Below are positions 25,660-34,791 of a DNA stretch of 36,032 nucleotides, piece after piece (within the stretch, counting starts at the first letter, position 1; each line of letters opens with the position of its first letter). Both the position numbers and the translations under genes were made by a program. This stretch comes from Bacteroidota bacterium (GTDB lineage Bacteria > Bacteroidota > Bacteroidia > Chitinophagales > Saprospiraceae): positions 1-36,032 of the forward strand of contig CAUJEY010000066.1 in NCBI GenBank assembly GCA_963169325.1. The letters are read 5' to 3'. The notes beneath the pieces were generated by a model. It did not search any database. It saw nothing but the letters and a program-made list of their open reading frames with translations, and had not been told where the DNA came from.

Positions 25660-26907
25660 ATGACAACTTGGCTTTCTATTTCTGCAAATTCTGATTTCTC
25701 CCTTTACAACCTCCCTTTTGGCATATTTGATTCCGGCGACGGCAGGCCAAGAGCCGGTATAGCCATCGGCGATCATATTGTCGATTTGGCGGCTGCCGCC
25801 GAAACCGGCTTGTTTGGCAAACGCCGTTTTTTTAAAAAAATATTCGAACAGCCGGTACTCAACGATTTTATCGCTTTGGGCAAGCCGGTCACGAACCGGG
25901 TGCGCCGCAAGGTACAGGAGTGGCTGTGCCGGCCGGAAACGCCGGACAATGCCGGCAACCTGTTGGCAGACCGCCGGACCGCCCGGATGCACCTGCCGGT
26001 TCGGATCGGCGACTACACCGATTTTTACAGCAGTATCGAACATGCGACCAATGTGGGTAAGATGTTCCGGCCCGACAATCCGTTGCTGCCCAACTGGCGC
26101 TGGCTACCGGTGGGGTACCACGGCCGCTCCTCCAGCATTGTGCCAAGCGGCACACCGGTGCGCCGGCCCTACGGACAAATTTTGCCGAAAGGACAAGAGA
26201 CGCCCGTTTTTTCCGCTTCCCGCCAATTGGATTTCGAGCTCGAAATGGCCTTCATCATTGGAAAAGATACTGCCCTGGGTGAATCGGTACGGGTAGAGAA
26301 CGCCGAAGACTATATTTTTGGATTAGTCTTGTTCAACGACTGGAGCGCGCGCGATATTCAACGCTGGGAATACGTGCCACTGGGGCCTTTCCTGGGTAAA
26401 AATTTTGCCTCCTCCGTCTCCCCCTGGATCGTACCTCTCGAAGCCTTGAAACCTTTTCGCACAAAAGGCCCGAAGCAAACGCCGCCGCCGTTCGAATACC
26501 TCAACGCCCGTGGCGCCCGTAACTATGATATAGCACTGGAGGTAGCCATTCAGGCGGGCGATGCCGAGCCTGCCGTGGTATGCCGTTCCAACATGCGGCA
26601 TCTCTACTGGTCGATGGCCCAGCAATTAGCCCATCACACAATTAACGGATGTAATATCCGGGTGGGCGACCTGATGGCTTCCGGCACGATCAGCGGGCCC
26701 GGGCCGGGCACTTACGGTTCCATGCTCGAGCTGTCCTGGGCCGGCCAGCAACCGATACCATTGGCCGACGGCTCCTCCCGCACATTCCTGCAGGACGGCG
26801 ATACGGTTGTTATGCGCGGTTGGGGCGAAAAACCGGGCATGCGCGTGGGTTTTGGCGAAGTGCGTGGGGAAATCCTGCCGGCGCTTTCCTCGCCTTTTCT
26901 ACCCTGA
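25660..26907 (+). CDS. fahA: Fumarylacetoacetase
   Basis: A 415-residue enzyme hydrolysing fumarylacetoacetate to fumarate and acetoacetate, the last step of tyrosine breakdown. Active-site features are present: DYTDFYSSIEHATNVG near residue 114 with metal-ligand Asp, VGYHGRSSS near 150 with the catalytic His, FELEMAFIIG near 192 with acidic metal ligands, and LFNDWSARDIQRWEYVPLGPFLGKNF near 225. Length matches the eukaryotic-type enzyme. Other tyrosine catabolism genes are not in the window. Confidence 0.96.
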   Translation: MTTWLSISANSDFSLYNLPFGIFDSGDGRPRAGIAIGDHIVDLAAAAETGLFGKRRFFKKIFEQPVLNDFIALGKPVTNRVRRKVQEWLCRPETPDNAGNLLADRRTARMHLPVRIGDYTDFYSSIEHATNVGKMFRPDNPLLPNWRWLPVGYHGRSSSIVPSGTPVRRPYGQILPKGQETPVFSASRQLDFELEMAFIIGKDTALGESVRVENAEDYIFGLVLFNDWSARDIQRWEYVPLGPFLGKNFASSVSPWIVPLEALKPFRTKGPKQTPPPFEYLNARGARNYDIALEVAIQAGDAEPAVVCRSNMRHLYWSMAQQLAHHTINGCNIRVGDLMASGTISGPGPGTYGSMLELSWAGQQPIPLADGSSRTFLQDGDTVVMRGWGEKPGMRVGFGEVRGEILPALSSPFLP

Positions 26908-27029
26908 CAAAGCGCCATTCCCGGTTTTTGGTGTCATTTTTGCTGAAATTATCTTAATCCATTATATAAACCTCCCCAACCCCTTATAATCCCTTCGCTC
27001 TAATCCATTTCATCACCAAAACTATTCCC

Positions 27030-29261
27030 ATGCCGAAATCTTACGCGCTGCTTCTTGGCGGATTGTTGTTCATCACCCTGAATACCTACGGCGTTACCAG
27101 AACCTGGATAGGCGCCGACGGCGATAACTGGAATAATATCGCCAGTTGGGCCCCCGCTGGAGTACCCACAGCGGCCGACGACGTGGTAATCAGCGGCTTT
27201 TATGGCACTATTGTTATTAACACGTCGTCTGCCAATACTTTTGTCCAGTCGTTGAATATCATTAATGGTTCGGATGTCATTTTTGCCGGCAACACCAGCG
27301 GCCGTCGAATGACCATTTCTTGCGCAGGCTGTAGCTCGGGTATAGAAAGTGGCAGTGCCGCCACCTTTTCCGGGATAGCGGGCAGCAGCGCTTGCGACCT
27401 GTTTTTTAGCCAAAGCCCTGCTTTTACGGTGGATGGCACACTGACGTTTTCCGGTGGCGGCAACAGCGATTTGATTGCAGCCAATGCAAGTATTGTAGTC
27501 CAAGGCAGCCTGGTATTTTCCGGCGCCGGCAGCTCTAGGCTGGTCTGTACAGGTGGCATTACCGTAGTGAACGGCGCAATTGTTTACGCCGGCGGCGGCT
27601 CAACGCTGAGCGCGAACCCGTCCAACCTGATTGTCAATGACAATGCCGTCTATGAAATTGCCAAAAATGGCACAAACGTACCCAATGCGAATTGGAGCAA
27701 CAGCTCCACCCTCAAAATCACCGGCATGACCAATGATGACCCGGCCTTTACCAACAATGCCATTTTAGGAAATTTGATATGGGATTGCCCGGGCCAGGTG
27801 GCGCCGGCTGTCCTGAACGTGAACCTGAGTTTTAACCGGGTGGATATTTTTGACACCGGCACCAGTGAAATACGGGTGTCTGCGCAATCCGGCGCCGGGC
27901 AAATGCGCACCTGGGTTATCAACGGTGACTACACCCAAAGCGGTGGGATCGTAAATCTGTCCAGCGGCAACAACGGCAGCGGCAAAATCAATTTTAAAGG
28001 CGGCAGTTTTTATGCTTCGCAAACCCTTACAGAAACCTCCGCTAACGGCAAGGGTATTCTGGAATTTAGCGGATCGCAAGCACAATCGGCCTATTTTGGC
28101 ACACTTGAAAATACGGTGGATATCATCATCAACATGGGTGATGAAGTCATTTTAAACACCCGGTTAACCATAAATGCGCAATCAACCCTGAACCTTGTTT
28201 CCGGCAGGCTGATTACCTCGGCGCAAAACCTGCTGACTATTTCTGCCGGAGGAAATGTTTTGGGCGGCTCTCTGGCGTCACACGTTATCGGGCCCATACG
28301 AAAAGCCGGAAACACGGCTTTTGTCTTTCCGACCGGTAAAAACACCACCTATGCGCCCATTGCTATTTCAGCGCCTCCGGCCGTAACGGATACGTTTACA
28401 GCCGAATATTTCGACGATCCCTTCCCGAATACGACCAGTTATTTGCCTCCTCTGGTGCGCGTCAGCCAATTGGAACACTGGCAATTGGTACGGAGTTCGG
28501 GCGCCGGGCCGGTGCAGGTGACGCTTTACTGGCAAGACGGCAATGCCAGCGGCATTAATGATTTGTCCAGCCTGACCGTGGCGCGATTTGACGGCTCCGA
28601 TTGGATAAACGCCGGCGGCACCGCGAGCGGCATCGTGGCAACCGGCAATATACAATCTGATATAACCTCCGTTTTTGACTGGTTCACCTTCGGCGCCAAA
28701 CAATCGGCCTTCAATCCACTGCCCGTTGAACTGACGGCCTTTAACGCCGTTTCGGCGCGGACGGAAGTCGTTTTGAACTGGACTACCGCCACCGAAAAAA
28801 ATAACGCCTGGTTTGCCATTGAACGCAGTGAAGACGGCAGGCTGTTCGACGAAATCGGCAGGACTCCGGGAGCAGGGAACTCCAGTACGCCCCGTCACTA
28901 CATTTTTACCGACAAATACCCGCTTGCAGGCCTCAACTATTACCGGCTTCGGCAGTTGGACGATGACGGCGGGTTTTCTTTCAGTCCCGTGCGCGCAGCG
29001 ACAATCGGTAATGCGGGTCGTTTGCGACTGTACCCATCGCCGGTCACGGATCTACTTCATATCCGATGGAACGCAGACCATGGGACATCCGCCCAATGGT
29101 ATATTTTCGATGTAGCCGGCCGGCTGACTTTGTCGGGAACCCAGGATGCAGGCGCCCAGGACTGGGAAATTCCCGTTGGGCAATTGCCCGGTGGGACGTA
29201 CATCCTGACCGTTGAAACGGGGCAGGAAAAGGTGAGGGAGCGGTTTGTAAAGAAAAAGTAA
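27030..29261 (+). CDS. T9SS-exported surface protein with beta-rich repeats
   Basis: A 743-residue secreted protein. Signal peptide about 1-21, then WIGADGDNWNNIASWAPAGVPTAADDVVI, a start common in large Bacteroidota surface proteins. Residues 40-560 are Gly/Ser/Thr/Asn-rich with regular short beta strands, probably a beta-helix or stalk. A fibronectin-like linker (LPVELTAFNAVSARTEVVLNW, about 562-655) precedes the T9SS type A domain (LYPSPVTDLLHIRW, about 665-743). No enzyme motif is visible; adhesion or a structural surface role is likely. Confidence 0.88.
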   Translation: MPKSYALLLGGLLFITLNTYGVTRTWIGADGDNWNNIASWAPAGVPTAADDVVISGFYGTIVINTSSANTFVQSLNIINGSDVIFAGNTSGRRMTISCAGCSSGIESGSAATFSGIAGSSACDLFFSQSPAFTVDGTLTFSGGGNSDLIAANASIVVQGSLVFSGAGSSRLVCTGGITVVNGAIVYAGGGSTLSANPSNLIVNDNAVYEIAKNGTNVPNANWSNSSTLKITGMTNDDPAFTNNAILGNLIWDCPGQVAPAVLNVNLSFNRVDIFDTGTSEIRVSAQSGAGQMRTWVINGDYTQSGGIVNLSSGNNGSGKINFKGGSFYASQTLTETSANGKGILEFSGSQAQSAYFGTLENTVDIIINMGDEVILNTRLTINAQSTLNLVSGRLITSAQNLLTISAGGNVLGGSLASHVIGPIRKAGNTAFVFPTGKNTTYAPIAISAPPAVTDTFTAEYFDDPFPNTTSYLPPLVRVSQLEHWQLVRSSGAGPVQVTLYWQDGNASGINDLSSLTVARFDGSDWINAGGTASGIVATGNIQSDITSVFDWFTFGAKQSAFNPLPVELTAFNAVSARTEVVLNWTTATEKNNAWFAIERSEDGRLFDEIGRTPGAGNSSTPRHYIFTDKYPLAGLNYYRLRQLDDDGGFSFSPVRAATIGNAGRLRLYPSPVTDLLHIRWNADHGTSAQWYIFDVAGRLTLSGTQDAGAQDWEIPVGQLPGGTYILTVETGQEKVRERFVKKK

Positions 29262-29273
29262 GCGCAGTTTTGA

Positions 29274-30011
29274 TTACAAGCCTCTCCGTTTAACGGTAAA
29301 GGGGCCGTTCAGGATGTAAGAGCATGTCAAGCCCAGCGAATAATACCAATCGCCGGAGTCCGGGTTACCGTTCAGGCTTACGCCATCCAACATGTCGGAA
29401 TAAGTCGGCCGGATGTTTGCCTCCATTCCAATAGCCAGCCGTTCGCTCAGGATTGTCCTAATGCCGCCTCCAAAAGGTGTTATCAGGAGGATATGGCGGT
29501 CTTTGCCCCCTTCGGGAAAGGGCGCCTGAACGAAATAATCGCGACGCGAAGGATCGCCGTAATATTCTACTTGGGGGCGAATGAATAAAGCGCCTGCGCC
29601 GGAAAAGACATAAGGGGAAATGTAGATGCTCCCGGTGCTAAAAGTCGGGTCATATTGGTAAGTCCCCAGCGCCAGTTCAACTAACCCGGTGCTTTCGAGC
29701 ATAAAACTCGAAAACCGGAAACTTCTGTCTTTATGGTTGGAGGAGTGACGATCATCGCCGGCCACTTTACCGGCAAAAAGTTGGCCCCGTAGCAGGATAA
29801 ACGGCAATATCTGGTACCGGACAAACAGGTTTCCGCCGAAATTGGTTTGGGTTATCTCTATATGCGACTCTGTCATATCACCCGAATAGTTGGTGGCCGC
29901 CAACCCGAAGCCCACTTCAAGGAAACGCTCCGACGGGGTTACCTGAGCCGGCAGTTTCAGCGCCGTACCAATAATCAGAAAGACTGCCGGCAGGAAAAGG
30001 ATTTTATTCAT
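29274..30011 (-). CDS. Outer membrane beta-barrel protein (DUF6089-like)
   Basis: A 245-residue protein with a signal peptide (MNKILFLPAVFLIIGTALKLPAQ) and alternating amphipathic beta strands. The beginning FLEVGFGLAATNYSGDM and the end GDWYYSLGLTCSYIL fit the DUF6089-type barrels of Bacteroidota, some of which are linked to T9SS function. Assignment is by resemblance only. It is convergent with the preceding T9SS gene, with 12 nt between stops. Confidence 0.78.
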   Translation of the reverse strand: MNKILFLPAVFLIIGTALKLPAQVTPSERFLEVGFGLAATNYSGDMTESHIEITQTNFGGNLFVRYQILPFILLRGQLFAGKVAGDDRHSSNHKDRSFRFSSFMLESTGLVELALGTYQYDPTFSTGSIYISPYVFSGAGALFIRPQVEYYGDPSRRDYFVQAPFPEGGKDRHILLITPFGGGIRTILSERLAIGMEANIRPTYSDMLDGVSLNGNPDSGDWYYSLGLTCSYILNGPFTVKRRGL

Positions 30012-30287
30012 GGTCGCATGTTCGGAAAATGAATTTTAGGTGTAAAAATTGACCGGTTCTGCCAGATTTTAATCTTTTGGCGGATAAAAATTCGAGAACA
30101 GACTTTTAAGGTCAATAAATGCATCTCCTGCCTGCGGAAACGGACGGAGGAAATACCATGGCAATATGCCTTAGCCGAGGAATATTTAAACCCACACTGC
30201 TGGGTATTTTCAAACACATAGTGCACATAGATTTTTGATTTTCAAAGGTTTAAATTCTTGGAGGTTGGGGGTTTGGTTTTTTTGGGA
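30012..30287. other. Intergenic stretch with no recognised gene
   Basis: The 276 nt between the barrel gene start and the palindromic array hold no convincing ORF, RNA gene or consensus -33/-7 promoter. A minus-strand ORF at 30008-30226 lacks coding character. An unrecognised promoter for the barrel gene must lie here or upstream. Confidence 0.5.
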
Positions 30288-30488
30288 GGGTTACTGGTTG
30301 GAAGGGTTGAGGGTTACTGGTTAGAAGGTAAGAAGGTTAGAAGGTTACTGGTTGGAACGCGCGCCAACCAGTAACCCTCTAACCTTCCAACCAGTAACCT
30401 TCCAACCAGTAACCCTCAAACCAGTAACCCTCTAACCTTCAAACCAGTAACCCTCTAACCTTCAAACCAGTAACCCTCTAACCTTCTA
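30288..30488. repeat. Palindromic array with GGTTACTGGTT / AACCAGTAACC units
   Basis: Left copies of GGGTTACTGGTT-AGAAGG face many right copies of CCAGTAACCCTCTAACCTTC. A 23-bp arm (30333-30355) pairs with 30364-30386 with one mismatch around an 8-nt loop AACGCGCG. The right side has about six direct copies, so it is strongly asymmetric. Its last unit overlaps the stop codon (30486-30488, minus strand) of the following gene. Confidence 0.96.
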
Positions 30489-33400
30489 AGTTTTAATCAC
30501 CTTCCAAACCCCCACGCGCCCGTTCTCCACAATTTGCAGCAGATATGCGCCTGCCGGCAAATGCGCCGTTTCCAGGCGAGTTTGGTCCGTCACAGAAAAC
30601 TGTTCCGCAATCAACCGGCCCTGCGTATCCATTAGTCGCAGGCGTGTGCCGGGTTCCACCGGCCGGTCGAACAGGATCGTCAGGCGCTCGCCGAAGGGAT
30701 TGGGCATCACCCGCACACCCGGCAGGATGGGCGAAGACGTTCCCACACAAATATTTACCGTGAGGGAAATTACAGCAGAGTCCGGACAGTTATCTGCATT
30801 GGTGAAATGTACCGTTAAGGTATTCGCGCCGGTAGTGGACCAAATTACTGTAGCTGCGTTCGTTCCCTGTCCTTGCGTGATGGCGCCGTTGTTGGAGGCC
30901 GACCATTGGTAGTTAGAGAAGTTCGAGCCAGGCAGGTTGTACTGCACCGGCAGGTTGAGGCAGGCGGAATCGAGGCCGGTAATGGCTGCACCGGAAGGGG
31001 GCGGTGCGTTGATAATGGCATTCAGAATCCGGGTACAACCGTTTGCATCCGTAATGGTGCAAATCGTGATCCCGACAGACAGATTCGTGACTGCGGGTGT
31101 CGTTGCGCCGTTAGACCAGGCAAAGGTATATGGCGGCGTACCGTTGGATGCCGTTACCGACGCCTCGCCATCGGAATTGCCCGGACAAGATACGTTCATC
31201 ACATCCGAAAAGGATGCGGCAAGTGCTGTGGGCTGTGTTACGACTACCGAGGTAGTCGAGGTGCAGCCGTCTTTATCCGTTACCGTTACTGTGTATGTTC
31301 CGGCAAATACATTGGTCAAACCCGAAGTTGTAGGGCCGTTCGACCATTTATACGTATAGGGAGTCCCTGCAGCGCCACTTGCCGTCAAGGCGACCTGGCC
31401 ACTGTTGTCATTGAAACAAAGAGCATTGGTAACGATCGTATTCAGGCTCCAGGGCGGCAAAAACTGAAAACTCATGCCCGTGCTGACTATCGTACAACCG
31501 GCCTGGTCCGTCACCGTGACCGTGTAGTTATCCGAAGGCACACCGGTCAAATCTTTTGTAGTTCCACCGTTCGACCAGTTGTATTGATAGGGCGCCGTTC
31601 CGCCACTCACATCGGTTGATACGTCGCCGGTCAGCGGCATGGCGCCCGTGCAGCCGGTTTGAACAAACGTAAGCATCGGCAGCGACAGAGCTGCCGGCGG
31701 TTGCACCACCGTATTTGTCCGGACTATCGTACATCCGTTCACATCGGTAATGGTCACAGTATAAATACCAGGTGCTACATTGGCCAGATTTTGGGTGGTC
31801 GCATTGGTCGACCACAGGAAGGAATACCCAGGCGTTCCGCCGCCCACCGTTAAGGTTACGGTACCCGTATTCGTTTCACACAAAGTGGCATTCCACACGG
31901 CGCCACCGGTTAGTGCAGCCGGCTGCTCCACCGTAGCCGATGCGGTCTGTGTACACCCTGCATCATCCGTTAGCGTAACGGTGTAGACGCCGGCCGTCAG
32001 GCCGGTAATATTTTCCGTCGTTTGACCATTCGACCACAAGTAAACATAATCCGGCGAGCCGCCGCTGGGCAGCGCGGTAGCACTGCCGTCGGCATTTCCG
32101 AAGCAGGTAGCATCGCCCGGAATGGCTTCGAGCGCCAGGGTCGTGATTTGTAGCACCGTCGCCGAAGCCGTTTGGGTACAACCCGCGGCATCGGTCACCG
32201 TCACCGTGTAAGTGCCGGCGGCCACATCAACCAAGTCCCGTTCGGTCGTTCCGTTCGACCACAGGAAAGAATAGCCGGGCACACCGCTGCTTACCCCGAG
32301 GGTGACACTGCCGTTGGTAGCGCCGGCACAACCGGCATCAGATGCAAGGATTTCGATGGCAATCCCTGGTGGTTCGTTCACCGCAGCATTGGTTGTCTCC
32401 GTGCAACCGTTGCTGTCCGTTGCCGTAACGGAATAGGCGCCTGCCGGAATGTTGGCCAAAAATGAAGTGGTTGCTCCGTTCGACCACAAGTAGGTGTACC
32501 CCGGAGTACCGCCACTGATCGCCAGATTTACGCCGCCGTCGGAAGCGCCGGCACAACCGGCATCCACGGCTGAAAGGTCTACTAAAAGTTCCGAAGGTTC
32601 CGCGACCGTGGCCGAAGCCGTGGCCGTGCATCCGTCGGTATCCGTCAGGGTAACCGTAAAGGTACCCGGGCCTGCGTTGTCGAGGTCTTCCGTATCGTCA
32701 CCCGTGGACCAGTTGAACTGGTAGGGTGGTGTGCCGCCACCCGGTGTCAGACTTATGCTGCCATTGCTCAGGCCGAAGCAGGTAACATCCGCGGCATCGA
32801 CGTTAAGTGTAAGCGCTGCCGGTTCCGTGACCGTGGCGCTTGTCGTGGTGGTGCGAAGCTGCTGATCAGTGACCGTGACGGTGTACGTGCCTGGAGCCAG
32901 TCCACTCAGATTTTGGGTTATCGCACCGTTCGACCACAGATAAGTATAGGTCCCGCCGCCGGTCACCTCCAGATTAATTGCGCCATCGGCGGCGCCGTTA
33001 CAGGAGATATTGATAGCCGAAGCGGAAGCCTCAAGCGGCGTCGAATCAAAGTTGGCTGAGGCAGGGATACCCAGGCTTTGGTTAAAATAAGAGCCGGTCG
33101 GGGTATTTTGCAACACCAGGGCTTTTACCTGGTAAAAATTCTGCCCCTGCAGCGGCAACGTATCCACAAAACCGGTGTCTGCGGCAAAACCGAGCACTTC
33201 GTAAATACTGTCGACCGCCGGTGCGCGGTAAATGCCGTAAGCCAGCACCGGATCCGTGGACGCCGTCCAGTTCAGCCCTATGTTATTAAAATTGGCCGAT
33301 GCGACGACGTTTGACGGTGGGCGTACGGCATGCGCGCGCAAGGTGGGGTCGCCCAGCAGGCCGACATGTATGAGGTCGGCACCCGAATTAGGCGGATATA

Positions 33401-34754
33401 CCGGATTGGATAGGAAACTATTGATCCAGGTCCAGAAAGTACTGGTCAGAATCGGCTCGCCGAGACCCATGTGGTGAAAATACCAGTTCGGTCGGCCCGC
33501 CCAGGCACAGTTCAAAATGCCGCCTTTGGAAGCCAGCGCGCTGGGCATCAGTGGATTATCTTCAAAATCCCAGTCTCCGCTAAGTGGGCCGAACAACATA
33601 GAGAAAACGATATTGAGACTGTCGGTTTTAAAATTATCCGAGGTTGCTACTCCCTGGATGGCGGAATAGTTTCCGTTACCGCAGCCGTAACCCACCAAAT
33701 AACTTTGATTGACGGTGTTAGTCAAAAAGTCGCCCGCTACCACCGAGCTCGTCCCGGTAAGGGCATTACCGTTTGTAAATCCGTTTTGGGCAAATGCTTC
33801 CCCGCCGGCAAACCCCAGGTTGTCGTCTATAAGCGTGTTGTTGGAAGGGCGGTAAGCTCCTGTACGGAAGGCGTGGTTTTTATTCAAATAGCGGCGATAC
33901 AATTCCGTTTGCGACACCGGCCAGTTGTTCAGGTTGGAAAAGTCCACGCGGCTCACCACGAGTTCGGGCGGTGTGGGCGTTTGGCTTGGGTCAAATTTAC
34001 CGTCGCCCGGTATATTCCGGTTGGCCGTCCGGGCGGCCGTATTGTTATTTACGATGTTGTCCGTCCAGGCTGCTTCATCCATATCGCTGTAATAATAGTC
34101 GGTAGGCCAAGCGCCTACGTGGTCTGGAACACCGTCGGGGTTGATCTCTCCGGAATAGGGTACCGGGATATTGCCAAAAAGCAGGGCGGCAACCGTATTG
34201 TTCGGGTCAGTATCGTAGTCGGTCCGAAGCAGGGATTTCACCGATTGAACGGTGCTGGAAGCCACATTGATATCGTGGCGCAACACCTGCCAGCCGTCGC
34301 CGCGCAAATCCTGCACGTAACGGTCCAGTTCGCTTGCCAGTGGCGCAGAGAGGGCATTATCCACAACCAGGAGCATTTTCCCCCGGTACACCGTCGCCGG
34401 AAGTTGAATGCCGGCGTAAACTACGCCGTAGCGGGTGGTCGGCGCCGTACTGGTTTGTTTGATCACGATATATTCGTATCCTACACCTATTTGTATAGAC
34501 GTGTCCGTTACGGAAGTAACACCGGCCGGCAAAACGGAAAAATTCCAGGAAATCTGGTTGAGCAGTTTTTTGCCGATCAGCGTACTAACGGCGTTGGTCG
34601 TAGCCGGAAAACTGAGCTGAATAAACTTCGGATTATCCGAGGTCGTTACCGTGACGGGCACGACGATGTCCGACGCGTTTTGAGCGATGAGTTGAAGGCC
34701 GAAAAACAGGCTCAACAAACAAACCACAATGGGTAAGCGTACCGTTTTACTCAT
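30486..34754 (-). CDS. Giant C25-like / SprB-repeat surface protein with T9SS sorting domain
   Basis: A 1422-residue secreted protein. Signal peptide about 1-24. Residues ~25-570 resemble C25 (gingipain-type) peptidase regions: LLVVDNALSAPLASELDRYVQDLRGDGWQV near 130, the YLVGYGCGNGNYS segment near 355 and VFSMLFGPLSGDWDFEDN near 388, then KGGILNCAWAGRPNWYFHHMGLGE. The usual catalytic His-Cys pair is not obvious in these segments. Residues ~577-1252 are nine SprB-type repeats of about 75 residues (YxYLWSNGxTT...AGTYTVTVTDxxGCT). A PKD-like domain (1252-1335) and a T9SS type A domain (about 1338-1422; MPNPFGERLTILF, YLLQIVENG) finish it. SprB repeats belong to adhesins of gliding Bacteroidota. 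Likely a surface adhesin or processed protein; peptidase activity is doubtful. Confidence 0.9.
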   Translation of the reverse strand: MSKTVRLPIVVCLLSLFFGLQLIAQNASDIVVPVTVTTSDNPKFIQLSFPATTNAVSTLIGKKLLNQISWNFSVLPAGVTSVTDTSIQIGVGYEYIVIKQTSTAPTTRYGVVYAGIQLPATVYRGKMLLVVDNALSAPLASELDRYVQDLRGDGWQVLRHDINVASSTVQSVKSLLRTDYDTDPNNTVAALLFGNIPVPYSGEINPDGVPDHVGAWPTDYYYSDMDEAAWTDNIVNNNTAARTANRNIPGDGKFDPSQTPTPPELVVSRVDFSNLNNWPVSQTELYRRYLNKNHAFRTGAYRPSNNTLIDDNLGFAGGEAFAQNGFTNGNALTGTSSVVAGDFLTNTVNQSYLVGYGCGNGNYSAIQGVATSDNFKTDSLNIVFSMLFGPLSGDWDFEDNPLMPSALASKGGILNCAWAGRPNWYFHHMGLGEPILTSTFWTWINSFLSNPVYPPNSGADLIHVGLLGDPTLRAHAVRPPSNVVASANFNNIGLNWTASTDPVLAYGIYRAPAVDSIYEVLGFAADTGFVDTLPLQGQNFYQVKALVLQNTPTGSYFNQSLGIPASANFDSTPLEASASAINISCNGAADGAINLEVTGGGTYTYLWSNGAITQNLSGLAPGTYTVTVTDQQLRTTTTSATVTEPAALTLNVDAADVTCFGLSNGSISLTPGGGTPPYQFNWSTGDDTEDLDNAGPGTFTVTLTDTDGCTATASATVAEPSELLVDLSAVDAGCAGASDGGVNLAISGGTPGYTYLWSNGATTSFLANIPAGAYSVTATDSNGCTETTNAAVNEPPGIAIEILASDAGCAGATNGSVTLGVSSGVPGYSFLWSNGTTERDLVDVAAGTYTVTVTDAAGCTQTASATVLQITTLALEAIPGDATCFGNADGSATALPSGGSPDYVYLWSNGQTTENITGLTAGVYTVTLTDDAGCTQTASATVEQPAALTGGAVWNATLCETNTGTVTLTVGGGTPGYSFLWSTNATTQNLANVAPGIYTVTITDVNGCTIVRTNTVVQPPAALSLPMLTFVQTGCTGAMPLTGDVSTDVSGGTAPYQYNWSNGGTTKDLTGVPSDNYTVTVTDQAGCTIVSTGMSFQFLPPWSLNTIVTNALCFNDNSGQVALTASGAAGTPYTYKWSNGPTTSGLTNVFAGTYTVTVTDKDGCTSTTSVVVTQPTALAASFSDVMNVSCPGNSDGEASVTASNGTPPYTFAWSNGATTPAVTNLSVGITICTITDANGCTRILNAIINAPPPSGAAITGLDSACLNLPVQYNLPGSNFSNYQWSASNNGAITQGQGTNAATVIWSTTGANTLTVHFTNADNCPDSAVISLTVNICVGTSSPILPGVRVMPNPFGERLTILFDRPVEPGTRLRLMDTQGRLIAEQFSVTDQTRLETAHLPAGAYLLQIVENGRVGVWKVIKT

Positions 34755-34791
34755 ACGATAAATGGGTTTGGCATAGGTGAAAAGATGTAAT

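Noticed and set aside
26905-26942. Possible intrinsic terminator after fumarylacetoacetase
   Set aside because: Only a weak 5-bp stem (TGACA/TGTCA) with a long loop precedes five T residues; not convincing.
30008-30226. 72-codon minus-strand ORF upstream of the barrel gene
   Set aside because: Overlaps the barrel start, lacks codon bias and any recognisable feature.
33471-34736. Long plus-strand ORF (421 codons) opposite the C25-like/SprB gene
   Set aside because: It is antisense to a gene with clear signal peptide, SprB and T9SS features; its own translation has no domain or hydrophobic pattern.
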